A stretch of 64,000 nt of DNA, taken from the NCBI GenBank assembly GCA_964607575.1, contig CAZSLS010000007.1, forward strand, positions 14,360-78,359, written 5' to 3'. The notes under the pieces are model-generated. The model had not been told where the DNA came from. It searched no databases and saw nothing but the letters and a program-made list of their open reading frames with translations. This stretch comes from BS750m-G57 sp964607575 (GTDB lineage: Bacteria; Planctomycetota; Phycisphaerae; SM23-33). This document shows positions 1 through 9,273 of the stretch, piece by piece (within the stretch, counting starts at the first letter, position 1; every line of letters starts with the position of its first letter). The position numbers and the translations under genes are program-made.

Positions 1-1727
1 ACATGGACGAACTGGTGGCACTGGCGATTGCGGCGGCGATTGCGGGCGGTAACTACAAGTCCGCGGGGGTGGTGGCGTTCTTCCTGCTGCTGGCGAATCT
101 CATAGAAACCCGCACGGCTCTGGGCGCCAAGGCGAGCATTGAATCGCTCATTCGCCTCTCGCCGACCAAGGCCCACCGGCTCGGCGCCGGCGGGAGCGAG
201 GAACTCGTCGAACCGCGCAGCCTGATCGCCGGGGATATCATAAGAATCCGACCGGGCGATAACATTCCCGCCGACGGTGACATAATCTCAGGCCAGTCGT
301 CAGTCAACCAGGCAAACGTCACCGGCGAATCGCTGCCCGTCGACAAATCCGAAGGCGATGAAGTCTTCTCGGGCACGACCAATATCTCAGGCTCGATCGA
401 CGTTCGGGTGACGCGCGCCGGGGCCGACACCACACTGGGCAAGGTCCGCAAACTCATCCTGGAAGCCCAGAAAACTCGAATCCCGATGATGCGAATGATC
501 GACTGCTACGCCGGATGGTATACACCCACCATCCTGATGCTTGCCGGTGCGGTGCTCGTCTTCACCCAGGACATGAACCGCGCCATCGCAATGCTCGTGG
601 TGGCGTGCCCGTGTGCGATCATCCTGGCTGTACCGACGGCGATGGTCGCGGCGCTTTCCTGTGCGGCACGCCTCGGTATCCTGATAAAGGACGTCTCGAA
701 CATAGAAGCCGCCAAGGATATCACGGCGTTCGTCTTCGACAAGACCGGAACGTTGACGACCGGCGAACTCAGCGTCACGCGAATGATGCCCGCTCCCAAC
801 GTTGACGGCGCGGTCCTGCTCGCGGCGGCTGCGGCGGCGGAACAGCGCTCGAAACACCCCGTCGCCAAAGCAATTGGCGAAGTGGCGCGCAAAGCCAATA
901 TCACGCCCGTCGAACCGACTGAATTCACCGAAGCGGCGGGACTCGGCGTACGGGCAAAAGTCGACGGAAACTGGATTCTCGTCGGTCGGAAGGGCTGGCT
1001 GGTCGAGCAGGGAATCGATATTTCACCGCTGTCCGGAGAACAGTACGCCGAGCCTGAAGGCCTGAGCACTCTGTTTGTCGCCTCGGGCCCGCAATTGCTT
1101 GGTTGGATCGGACTGGAAGACCGCACCAGGCAAGAGGCCCGGGATGCGATCGGCGATCTGCAAACACTGGGGATCAAGGAAATAGTCATGGTAACCGGCG
1201 ACCGGTGGTCGGTGGCGCGGCGAGTGGCCCGCGAAATGGGCTGCACGGAAGTACAAGCCGAAGTCCTCCCCGCGGACAAACTCAAACTGGTCGACGCGCT
1301 CAAAGAACAAGGGCGCCGCGTGGCGGTTGCAGGTGACGGGGTAAACGACGCGCCCGCACTGGCGGCCGGCGACCTGTCGATAGCCATGGGCGCCGCCGGA
1401 AGCGACGTGGCGATAAACTCCGCGAGCATCGTGCTCATGAACAACAACCTCGATCGCCTGGGATTCCTGATCCGCCTCAGCCGCAGAACCACCAGCGTGA
1501 TCCACCAGTCCCTTGGCTTCGGCGTGGTGTTTGTCGTGGTGTTCATGATTCTCGCGGGCATGGGATACCTGCACGCGATAACGGGTGCATTGCTGCATTT
1601 GCTGGCTGCGGCGTTTGTAATCCTGAACTCCGCCCGCCTGGTGCGATTCGGCGAAGAGTTGCAGGAAGCCCCGCCTCAGGAAACCGCCCCGCCGGAAGTC
1701 AAGCTGGAGCCCGTAGCGGCGACTTGA
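1..1727 (+). CDS. Metal-translocating P1B-type ATPase, 5'-truncated by the window edge
   Basis: Uses ATP to move a soft metal ion across the cytoplasmic membrane. Numbering is from the first in-window Met at base 3; 574 residues are visible. Seen: the actuator TGES at about 107-110, the transmembrane metal-site CPC at 202-204, the phosphorylation motif DKTGTLT starting at D246, a KHP (HP-locus) motif near 284, and GDGVNDAP at about 444-451. A transmembrane hairpin and an Ala/Pro/Glu-rich tail end the protein. CPC together with the HP motif places it in P1B (Cu/Zn/Cd/Pb group); the last membrane segment carries a His (ALLHLL) and does not settle the metal. N-terminal metal-binding domains and the first helices would lie upstream of the window, so the Met at base 3 need not be the true start. 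An unrelated divergent gene cluster follows. Confidence 0.93.
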   Translation, partial: MDELVALAIAAAIAGGNYKSAGVVAFFLLLANLIETRTALGAKASIESLIRLSPTKAHRLGAGGSEELVEPRSLIAGDIIRIRPGDNIPADGDIISGQSSVNQANVTGESLPVDKSEGDEVFSGTTNISGSIDVRVTRAGADTTLGKVRKLILEAQKTRIPMMRMIDCYAGWYTPTILMLAGAVLVFTQDMNRAIAMLVVACPCAIILAVPTAMVAALSCAARLGILIKDVSNIEAAKDITAFVFDKTGTLTTGELSVTRMMPAPNVDGAVLLAAAAAAEQRSKHPVAKAIGEVARKANITPVEPTEFTEAAGLGVRAKVDGNWILVGRKGWLVEQGIDISPLSGEQYAEPEGLSTLFVASGPQLLGWIGLEDRTRQEARDAIGDLQTLGIKEIVMVTGDRWSVARRVAREMGCTEVQAEVLPADKLKLVDALKEQGRRVAVAGDGVNDAPALAAGDLSIAMGAAGSDVAINSASIVLMNNNLDRLGFLIRLSRRTTSVIHQSLGFGVVFVVVFMILAGMGYLHAITGALLHLLAAAFVILNSARLVRFGEELQEAPPQETAPPEVKLEPVAAT

Positions 1728-1743
1728 TCGAACTATCAGACTA

Positions 1744-3135
1744 TCAAACGCCTTCAGAACTGAAATGACGACGCGTACGAGGCAAAACCAGGACCAGAAG
1801 CACGCCGAGCGAAACGGCAGCGATACCGGCGGCGGGTGTGGTCACACTTCGAGGATCCTCGAGCGATCCGAACTCCCATACGCCGGTAGCTACGGCGGTG
1901 GACATCCCGCCGATTGCGACGCCACCGACAATCGCCAGCCAATAAGTCCATCGCACGCCCCGACCGAAGAAGCCCCAGAGAATCCATCCCGCCCCGGCGG
2001 CCGCGAGCAGCGCAGCGGCCAGCGTCAGCCCGTCAAACGTATGATATTTCGAAAGCGACAGGATGACCGACCCGGTAATTCCGCACGCAACCGCCCCGGC
2101 CCGACCGGACCATGCCAACACGCCGACCAGCGCGGGCATCGACCCCGAACCGCCCTGTGTCTCCAGCGGGCGGGTCTGGAACATGGCGATCCCCAACGCC
2201 AGCACCGCGGCGCTGTACAAAACGCAGTAACACAGCGCCGTCAGGAAGTACGTGGCGGGTATCACCGTGTCGAGCATCATCGCATCGAGCATGTAGAACG
2301 CCGTCAGGTTCGGCAAGATCGCCCCGAGCACTCGAGCGATGAAGATATCCTGCGTGTCGGGCCCGAACAGGCTGCGGTACATCGAGCCCAGAACGAATAT
2401 CCCAAAACAGACCAGCAGCGTCATTACCTGCCCGAGCCTGGTGCTCGCGGCGACCGCGATGGCCGCAAACACCACCACCGCCATCAGCATCAACGCCATC
2501 GCCACCAGGAGTTGGGCCCCGATGCCCTGCCCGAAACTCACGATCTCCCATCCCTTGCCCACGAACGCAATTGTGCCCATGCTCACCGTCATCAATACGG
2601 TAAGGGCCCATATGTTTGCCGACGTGAACGTCCAGTTGAAGAACAGATTCCCGATTACTGCAATCTTGGTCGCCAGCACCAGCGACACGAGTCCCAGCAC
2701 GATTACCGGCCAGTCATACGGGTCGCGGACGGTGGGCATTACCCCGTGGCGAACGGTCATCAGCAGCGCGAGGCTGCACAGGTAGTACGCCAGAATAACC
2801 GCACCTGCCACTCCGAGAAACTTGCCCAAAACGAACGTCGCCCGCGTAACGGGTTTGGCGATTACTGTAAGTGCTGTCTTGTCTTCGATCTCCCGCCCCA
2901 GCGCCGCGGCGGCGCTGAACGCGGCGATAAGCAGTCCGGTGACCATCAGCGTACTCAGACCGATGCTCTCCATCATCTTCTGGTCGCTCTTGCCTCCGTC
3001 GCTGCTGGCGGTCCATCCCGCCAGCGACAGGTTCGTCACGAGCAGAACGAACGTGACCAATATCAGCACACCGTATATGGGCTGACGAATGGTTTGCAGG
3101 AATGTTGTCCGGCCGATGGCCCAAAGCCTGATCAT
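1744..3135 (-). CDS. ABC-2 type transporter permease
   Basis: 463-residue integral membrane protein. The N-terminus is a cytoplasmic stretch (MIRLWAIGRTTFLQTIRQP) followed by a membrane segment, a soluble loop, and many further hydrophobic segments to the end. The segment around GREIEDKTALTVIAKPV, directly after the second helix, is typical of ABC-2 (NatB/CcmB-like) permeases. The start at 3135 is chosen because GGAG lies about 11 bases upstream; the frame stays open to 3252, but that extension is not hydrophobic and has no ribosome site. It has no ATPase beside it on its own strand. The ATPase at 8026 is the nearest candidate partner, and the permease at 9274 has the same style of N-terminus. 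Substrate unknown. Confidence 0.85.
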   Translation of the reverse strand: MIRLWAIGRTTFLQTIRQPIYGVLILVTFVLLVTNLSLAGWTASSDGGKSDQKMMESIGLSTLMVTGLLIAAFSAAAALGREIEDKTALTVIAKPVTRATFVLGKFLGVAGAVILAYYLCSLALLMTVRHGVMPTVRDPYDWPVIVLGLVSLVLATKIAVIGNLFFNWTFTSANIWALTVLMTVSMGTIAFVGKGWEIVSFGQGIGAQLLVAMALMLMAVVVFAAIAVAASTRLGQVMTLLVCFGIFVLGSMYRSLFGPDTQDIFIARVLGAILPNLTAFYMLDAMMLDTVIPATYFLTALCYCVLYSAAVLALGIAMFQTRPLETQGGSGSMPALVGVLAWSGRAGAVACGITGSVILSLSKYHTFDGLTLAAALLAAAGAGWILWGFFGRGVRWTYWLAIVGGVAIGGMSTAVATGVWEFGSLEDPRSVTTPAAGIAAVSLGVLLVLVLPRTRRHFSSEGV

Positions 3136-3281
3136 ATCGAGTCGTTCTCCGTCAGCGGCCCGCGCCGCTTCAGGTGTAATACGCCTCGGGGCGAAATTAG
3201 TTTTGCCCGCGAGGGGAGAATTGTAGACCCATGCGCCCCCGGGAGCAAGCATCCCGCACGGGCCGGGGAGAAATGTGACAG

Positions 3282-5606
3282 ATGATAGCTCAGAGACGCG
3301 GAAGAAACGTGGCGAGTGTGGGTCTGGTCCTGCAGGTCGCCTTCACGGTGGTTATGCTGGCGATCTGGTTGCTGACCGGTTCGCGTGCGGCGATGGCAAC
3401 CGTCTGGCTGCTCACCGGCGGCGTGGCGCTGTGGTTGGTTGTCCTGTTGCTGTTCTACAGCCGCCAAATGCAGCGCCGCGAAGCGATTGAACTCGAAGAG
3501 ATCGCTTCGGATTCCAGCATCTTCCAGGGCGACCAGGTTCAGAGCCAACCGATGGCCGCCAGGAGCGCCTTCATCGAGCGGTGGATCGTACCGATATTCA
3601 CGCTTCTGTGGGCCGGATGGCACGGGTGCATGGCCGTGGTGGTCTGGCGGGTCATCGCCACAGAATCGCCGCCGGAAATCGCCTACAGCAGCCAGGGAAC
3701 CATGTTCGCGATCCTGATCGGGTTCCTGGTGTTCCTCTTTTCCCGCTACTCGACGGGCATGGGTACGCGAAGCGAGTGGAGAGCCCTTCGTGCGACGGGC
3801 AGTTACATGCTCGGATGCGCCCTGATGGTGGGCGCCGCCGCTGTCGCGCTGCTGGGGGCCTGGCAGGGTTATGCGACTCTGGATTACTGGGTGGCGATGG
3901 TCGCGGCGATACTGATGATGGTCCTGGCGGTCGAGTTGGTGATCAACTTCGTGCTGGACATGTTCCGCCCGCGACTGCCCGGACAGGAAGCACGCCTGGC
4001 TTTCGACTCACGCCTGCTGAACCTCCTTGCCGAACCGGATCGAGTGGGGCATTCACTGGCCGACGCGGTTAACTACCAGTTCGGCTTCGAGGTCTCCAGA
4101 ACGTGGTTCTATCGCCTGCTGGTCAAGTCGTTCGTACCCCTGGCGATCCTTGGTCTCGCCGTCCTGATAGCGATCAGCTCGATAGTGATCGTCAACGAGG
4201 GGCAGGAATACGTTATCAGCCGCTTCGGACGACCCGACCCCGGGCGATCGCTCAGCGAGCCTGGGATATACTTCAAGCTGCCCTGGCCGGTGGAAACCGC
4301 CCGCGCGTTCGACACCGGACACCTGTACGAATTCCAGTTAGGCGCCGGAGACCATCAGGAAGCCGAGATAATCACCTCCGGCGCGTTCAAGGGTCGGGAA
4401 CTGGCGCTCTGGACCGAAGAACACGGTACCCACGAGGAGCAGGACTTCCTCCTGGCAGTACCGCCCGAGTCGAGAAAGGGTATCAGCACCAGAGACGCCG
4501 CCGACGTAAATATAATAAAGCTGGTGGTTTCGGTGCAGTACCGCATAACCAACGCCTACAAGTTCGGATATACCTATAAGGATGCGGCCGGCATGATTGA
4601 ATCGCTCGCAAGCCGCGAAATGGTGCGATACTGCTCGTCGGCGACCCTCGACACGCCGATTCCCGGCGGGGCGGAGAACCGCCCCGAGGCCCTGATGACT
4701 TACGGGCGGGGATCGGCTGCACGCAGGCTGAAAGAACTGATCGAGAAGGCCATCAAGGATATCGATAAGACCAACAAGGATGACAAGGACATGATCGAGA
4801 TCGTCAGTGTGTCGTTCCTGACGGTCCACCCGCCAGCCTCTGCGGCAAAGAGTTTCGAGGAGGTCATCGAGGCCCGCCTCAGGCAGCACCAGCAGCGATA
4901 CAGGGCACAATCCCTTGCCATCAAATCGCTGTCCGGCGTGGCGGGTAATCCGCCCAGCGCCCTGAGGCTCGCCCTGGCGATATCGATCTCTGAGAATCTC
5001 GGTCACCTTCCATCCCCGACTGAAAAACCCAAACAATTCGCCTCGGCGATCGAAGAACATCTGCGAATCGCGCAGGACCGTTCCGCCGAACTCCGCAAGG
5101 AGATCCAACAGGATACATCACGGGGCAAGACGTCCCAGTCGCCCGGCGATGCGGGCGATTCGCTGCAAACCGTTCTCGATGACTACCAGGCACACATCGA
5201 TCGCCTCAAGCGCCTGCAAGACGAAGAAGACACCGCCCGCGCCGCACAATTGCTCGAGACCTTCGCCACCGAAGCGGGAACCGCCGCCGACGAGCGCCTG
5301 ATGAAACTCAAAACCGGAAGCGCGTCGGTCATGATCGCCAAGGCCTTCGCCGACAGGTGGCGCCACGAACTGTCCGAACGCGGAAAGGCCGAGTCCTTCG
5401 CCCGCCAGACAATGCTGTACGACGCCGCCCCGCAGATTTACATGCTCGATCGATGGCTCGACACCTGGGACCGGGCACTGACGGGCAAGCACAAATACGT
5501 AATCGGCCTCAATCCGAACCGAATCGAACACTGGCTCAAATGGGAAAGGCAGACCGGCGTGATGCCCGGGGTCTTCAACAAACCGCCCACGGACGCCGGA
5601 CAATAA
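3282..5606 (+). CDS. Polytopic membrane protein with C-terminal SPFH (HflK/stomatin-like) domain
   Basis: 774 residues. The first 280 hold about six hydrophobic segments (near 12-35, 42-62, 101-122, 138-156, 174-192, 200-224). A further helix at about 284-304 leads directly into an SPFH domain that begins NEGQEYVISRFGRPD and continues with PGIYFKLPWPVE. The domain is followed by a long charged helical region (about 480-720) of the kind that lets SPFH proteins build rings. SPFH proteins organise membrane microdomains or cage membrane proteases such as FtsH. Normal HflK has a single N-terminal helix, so the six-helix N-terminal half is unusual. First gene of a close same-strand run (3282-13159). 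GGGGAG lies upstream, and an in-frame GTG at 3276 is an alternative start. Confidence 0.85.
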   Translation: MIAQRRGRNVASVGLVLQVAFTVVMLAIWLLTGSRAAMATVWLLTGGVALWLVVLLLFYSRQMQRREAIELEEIASDSSIFQGDQVQSQPMAARSAFIERWIVPIFTLLWAGWHGCMAVVVWRVIATESPPEIAYSSQGTMFAILIGFLVFLFSRYSTGMGTRSEWRALRATGSYMLGCALMVGAAAVALLGAWQGYATLDYWVAMVAAILMMVLAVELVINFVLDMFRPRLPGQEARLAFDSRLLNLLAEPDRVGHSLADAVNYQFGFEVSRTWFYRLLVKSFVPLAILGLAVLIAISSIVIVNEGQEYVISRFGRPDPGRSLSEPGIYFKLPWPVETARAFDTGHLYEFQLGAGDHQEAEIITSGAFKGRELALWTEEHGTHEEQDFLLAVPPESRKGISTRDAADVNIIKLVVSVQYRITNAYKFGYTYKDAAGMIESLASREMVRYCSSATLDTPIPGGAENRPEALMTYGRGSAARRLKELIEKAIKDIDKTNKDDKDMIEIVSVSFLTVHPPASAAKSFEEVIEARLRQHQQRYRAQSLAIKSLSGVAGNPPSALRLALAISISENLGHLPSPTEKPKQFASAIEEHLRIAQDRSAELRKEIQQDTSRGKTSQSPGDAGDSLQTVLDDYQAHIDRLKRLQDEEDTARAAQLLETFATEAGTAADERLMKLKTGSASVMIAKAFADRWRHELSERGKAESFARQTMLYDAAPQIYMLDRWLDTWDRALTGKHKYVIGLNPNRIEHWLKWERQTGVMPGVFNKPPTDAGQ

Positions 5607-5652
5607 CGACCACTCACCATCAAGCGCCGAACAGATAGCAAGGAACGTTAAA

Positions 5653-6630
5653 ATGAAGAACAAAACGAGCCTGATAATCCTGGCGGTAGCAGTCCTGCTC
5701 ATACTGGCTGCAGGTACGACCTGTTTTACCGTCGAATCGACCGAACTGGTGCTCGTCCAGACCCTTGGCAGGACATCGAGAATACTCGACGGCGCCGACG
5801 GAGATGCCGGTCTGCACTTCAGGTGGATATTCCCCATCGATAAGCTGGTGCGATACGATAACCGCATCGACATGTTCGAGGATGTCCACAAGGAACTTCA
5901 AACCTCCGACAAGCAGAAAGTTCAGATCACCATGTACTGCGCATGGCGGGTCAAGAAACCGGAGACGTTCCTCAAGGAAATCAAGACGATCGAAGTGGCG
6001 CGCGGGCGAATTCGCAAACGTCTACAGGCCAAGCAGGGAGACATAATCCCCAAGCACCCGATGCGGGAACTGGTCAATACCGATCCTGATGAAATGAAAC
6101 TCGCCAAGATCGAAGAAGAAGTGATCGGCGAACTCCGAGAAATCGAGAACGAACTCGGCGTCGAAATCCTGACGGTGGGCATAAAGGCCCTCGGACTCGC
6201 CCAGGACACTTCAAAAGCGGTCATTGACGCGATGAAGGAGGAACGCCAGAAGGAAATCACCAAGCTCGAATCAATGGGTCAGGCCACCGCCGACACCATC
6301 AGATCGCGGGCCGAAAACGCCAGTAAACAGATAGTCGCTTTCGCGGGACGAAAAGCCGATGAAATCCGCACCGCGGGCCACCGTGAAGCGGCGAAATACT
6401 ACAGCCAGTATAAAGAGCAACCGAGATTCGGAATGTTCCTGCGGTATCTCGACACCCTGCAATCCGGACTCGGGCAGAACGCCACCATCTGGTTGGACGG
6501 TACGAAGATCCCCGGAGTTCAGTTCCTCTGGAAAGGACCTTCACTACCCGAAGGACCGGTAGTTCCAACGCCCGGGAAACCACAGACCAAGGCAAAGAAC
6601 AAACCCAGCACTCAAAGCGCCGGTAAATAG
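5653..6630 (+). CDS. SPFH-domain protein, HflC-like
   Basis: 325 residues: one N-terminal membrane helix (about 5-24), then an SPFH/Band-7 domain (TESTELVLVQ-type start, GLHFRWIFPIDKL, then a stretch like the HflC substrate-binding fold), then a helical region rich in Glu/Lys/Ala (about 190-260) and a C-terminal segment with FLRYLDTLQ, a pattern seen at the end of HflC proteins. In Proteobacteria HflC pairs with HflK to form a cage around FtsH; here it lies between two other SPFH genes, so a hetero-oligomer of three different subunits is inferred. It is 46 bases downstream of the preceding SPFH gene and 10 bases upstream of the next, which implies one transcript. Confidence 0.87.
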   Translation: MKNKTSLIILAVAVLLILAAGTTCFTVESTELVLVQTLGRTSRILDGADGDAGLHFRWIFPIDKLVRYDNRIDMFEDVHKELQTSDKQKVQITMYCAWRVKKPETFLKEIKTIEVARGRIRKRLQAKQGDIIPKHPMRELVNTDPDEMKLAKIEEEVIGELREIENELGVEILTVGIKALGLAQDTSKAVIDAMKEERQKEITKLESMGQATADTIRSRAENASKQIVAFAGRKADEIRTAGHREAAKYYSQYKEQPRFGMFLRYLDTLQSGLGQNATIWLDGTKIPGVQFLWKGPSLPEGPVVPTPGKPQTKAKNKPSTQSAGK

Positions 6631-6640
6631 TGGAAAAACA

Positions 6641-7978
6641 ATGAGTAACGAAGATCAACAACCCGATGGCGATTTGCGAGTCGAACAGATGGACCCCGCC
6701 CAACAGCAGCTTGCCAAGGCGCTGCGTTCCAGTTTTCGCCTGCTGTCGTTCCTGATGATATTTGTCCTGATCCTGTTCGCTGTCAGAGAAGTGACAAGCA
6801 TCGGTCCCAACGAGGTCGGGATCGTATATCGCTTCGGAAGGATACAGGATGACGTCGTCGAGGAAGGGCTTGCCTTTGCCTGGCCTTTCATGATCGGAAG
6901 GGTCGAGAAAATTGATACCTCGCAGAAGGAGATCGAGATAAACGATTTCTGGATATTCGAGAAACCCGAAGAACGCACCACCCCCCTGATCGAACGTAAC
7001 GTTCCGCTCGACGGGCTCCGTCCGGGATACGACGGAGCGCTGCTGACCGGCGACCAGAGCCTCTATCACGTCCGTCTCAGGTGCGAATACCAGATCCGAT
7101 CCGGTAACAACAGGCTGGACGAGAACATCCACCCGGCCATTCAGTACAAGCTCAACGTCACCGACCCCCCCGCCGCTGCCAAAATGGTGCGATCTGCCGT
7201 CTGTAGCGCCGCAATTCACGCCGCACGTCAAAGAACTATCGACGATCTTTACAGCAACAGGGGCAACTTCGCCGAGAAAGTGGGAGAACTCGCTCAGGAA
7301 CGCCTCGACATTCTGCGCTCCGGTATGAAAATAGTGAATGTGTCAGTCACCGATAGTACCTGGCCGCTGCAGGCCCTCCGCGATTTCGCCGCCGCCGAGG
7401 CCGCCAAACGCAAGAATAAAGCAGTTACCGACGCCGCCAGAGCCCAGGCCTCCAGAATCCTCCAACTCGTCGCGGGCAATACTTACAAACAACTGGTCGG
7501 CGATCCGATCGACCGGAAGGACCAGGACCAAAAGGACAAAGACGACGGGGTCCCGTACGATCTGATCGGGCAGTACGCCAGGTCCAGGGCGACCGGAACC
7601 GGCGCCAACACCGACGAGTCAGAAGCGATACTCACCCGGATCAACAAGGTGCTGTCCCGGACAGAAGGCATAGCCCGCAAGCTCATCGACGACGCACAGA
7701 CAAAGAGCACCGAATTCACCGAAGCCACAAAAAGGCGGGCCGGACGATTCACCGAACTCCTGCCCAAGTACAACGAGAATCCCGAATTCATGCTTGCCGC
7801 CGAATGGTCGAAAGTGCTCTCGGCGATCTTCGCCTCACCAACCGTAGAGGTAGTGATCGTCGGGGCGGGAGACCGCAAGGTCGTCATCCATACAAAACAG
7901 GACCCCGAAACAGTGGCCAGAATCGTGCGAGAACTGGCCCGGATCAAGGCCGCCCACATCGGGCGAAACGATAAGTAA
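6641..7978 (+). CDS. SPFH-domain protein, HflK-like
   Basis: 445 residues: a hydrophilic N-terminus (about 35 residues), one membrane helix (about 36-54), then an SPFH domain opening IGPNEVGIVYRFGRI with GLAFAWPFMIGRVEKID. The following helical region (about 240-400) is Ala/Arg/Lys rich with a short acidic insert (DRKDQDQKDKDDG) and ends with a segment resembling the HflK C-terminal helix (PEFMLAAEWSKVL). Third SPFH gene in a row, 10 bases after the second. Known family role: membrane scaffolds that restrain proteases or define lipid microdomains. No FtsH gene is in the window, while ABC transporter genes follow immediately, so a role in organising that transporter is an inference only. Confidence 0.87.
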   Translation: MSNEDQQPDGDLRVEQMDPAQQQLAKALRSSFRLLSFLMIFVLILFAVREVTSIGPNEVGIVYRFGRIQDDVVEEGLAFAWPFMIGRVEKIDTSQKEIEINDFWIFEKPEERTTPLIERNVPLDGLRPGYDGALLTGDQSLYHVRLRCEYQIRSGNNRLDENIHPAIQYKLNVTDPPAAAKMVRSAVCSAAIHAARQRTIDDLYSNRGNFAEKVGELAQERLDILRSGMKIVNVSVTDSTWPLQALRDFAAAEAAKRKNKAVTDAARAQASRILQLVAGNTYKQLVGDPIDRKDQDQKDKDDGVPYDLIGQYARSRATGTGANTDESEAILTRINKVLSRTEGIARKLIDDAQTKSTEFTEATKRRAGRFTELLPKYNENPEFMLAAEWSKVLSAIFASPTVEVVIVGAGDRKVVIHTKQDPETVARIVRELARIKAAHIGRNDK

Positions 7979-8025
7979 CCACCGGCGATAAGCCCGCGGC
8001 GCCGGACCAATCGAGAATACAAAGA

Positions 8026-9273
8026 GTGGCCAACGAAGACACATCATCAGTAGTCCGCACAGTCAAGCTCACGAAGATATTCAGGGATTTCTGGCTGCGC
8101 GAGAAAGTTACCGCCGTATGCGATCTGGACCTCGACATAGGCAGGCATGAGGTTTTCGGACTCCTGGGTCCCAACGGATCGGGCAAGAGCACGACGCTGA
8201 AGATGATCCTCGGTCTGATGTTCCCCACCCGGGGGCAGATAGCAGTATTCGGGCGGCGCCCCACAGACGTGCGAACCAAGGCACGCATCGGTTTCCTCCC
8301 GGAAGAATCGCATCTCTATCCGTTCCTCAGTGCCTTCGAGACGCTCGATTTCTACGGGCAGTTATTCCGCCAACCGCGACGACAGAGGCATCACAGGATC
8401 GAAATGCTGCTGGACATGGTTGGCCTGTCCGCCGTGGCGTACCGGCGGGTGGGCGAGTATTCAAAGGGAATGCAGAGGCGAATCGGACTGGCTCAGGCGC
8501 TGATAAACGATCCCGACCTGCTGATACTCGACGAGCCCACCAGCGGTCTGGACCCGATCGGAACCAGGCAGTTCAAGGATCTCATCCGCACGCTGGCGAT
8601 GCGGGGCAAAACCGTGCTGCTGTCGAGCCACCTGCTGGGCGACGTGGAAGACGTATGCGACAGAATCTGCGTACTCTACGGCGGACGCCGGCGGCGGGAA
8701 GGAAGCGTCTCGGAACTCCTCGCCTGCCAGGACCGAACGCAGATAACCACCGACAAACTGGACGACGACACCATCGAGCAGGTCAGGGAACTCGTCGAGA
8801 CCGGCGGACGAGAGGTCCTCGACGTAACCTCGCCGCGGGACAAGCTCGAATCCCTGTTCCTGGACATAGTCAGCGAAGCCCAGGCACAGCAGCTCGACAC
8901 CGGCGGAGCAATCGCCGGCGGACAGGTAGCCCAGTTCCTCAAGTCTTCGCCCGAGACCGAACCTCAAGGCCGCGAGGTAATCGAACAACTGGTGACCGGC
9001 GCGGCGGTCGACGAGGAGCAACTCGAACTCCGGGAGGCCCCTGGCGCCGGCGACGTGGAACGGGTTGACGAGGCGCCGGTTCGCGAGACCGTAGTCGATG
9101 AACTGCTTGCCGCCGCCCAACACGACGACACCGGCGAAAAACCGGACAAGAATGGCGATGACACCCCCCAACCTCCGCCCGCCGCCCCGCAGCCTCCACC
9201 GCCACAGGCAGATCGCGGCGTCATAGACGATCTGATAGCCCCCAGCCCCGACGACGATGAAGAGGCCCGATAG
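8026..9273 (+). CDS. ABC transporter ATP-binding protein with proline-rich acidic tail
   Basis: 415 residues from a GTG start. It energises an ABC-2 permease. Walker A GPNGSGKST at 48-56, signature YSKGM at 145-149 (Lys in place of the usual Gly of LSGGQ, common in the CcmA/NatA-like group), Walker B LLILDE ending at E170, and SSHLLGDVE as the H-loop. The ABC domain ends near 300; residues about 300-415 are an extra acidic region that finishes with a proline-rich stretch (PQPPPAAPQPPPPQ) before a last acidic motif. This tail is longer than usual and may contact the neighbouring SPFH proteins (inference). The stop codon abuts the ATG of the permease gene at 9274, so the two are translationally coupled. 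Confidence 0.92.
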   Translation: MANEDTSSVVRTVKLTKIFRDFWLREKVTAVCDLDLDIGRHEVFGLLGPNGSGKSTTLKMILGLMFPTRGQIAVFGRRPTDVRTKARIGFLPEESHLYPFLSAFETLDFYGQLFRQPRRQRHHRIEMLLDMVGLSAVAYRRVGEYSKGMQRRIGLAQALINDPDLLILDEPTSGLDPIGTRQFKDLIRTLAMRGKTVLLSSHLLGDVEDVCDRICVLYGGRRRREGSVSELLACQDRTQITTDKLDDDTIEQVRELVETGGREVLDVTSPRDKLESLFLDIVSEAQAQQLDTGGAIAGGQVAQFLKSSPETEPQGREVIEQLVTGAAVDEEQLELREAPGAGDVERVDEAPVRETVVDELLAAAQHDDTGEKPDKNGDDTPQPPPAAPQPPPPQADRGVIDDLIAPSPDDDEEAR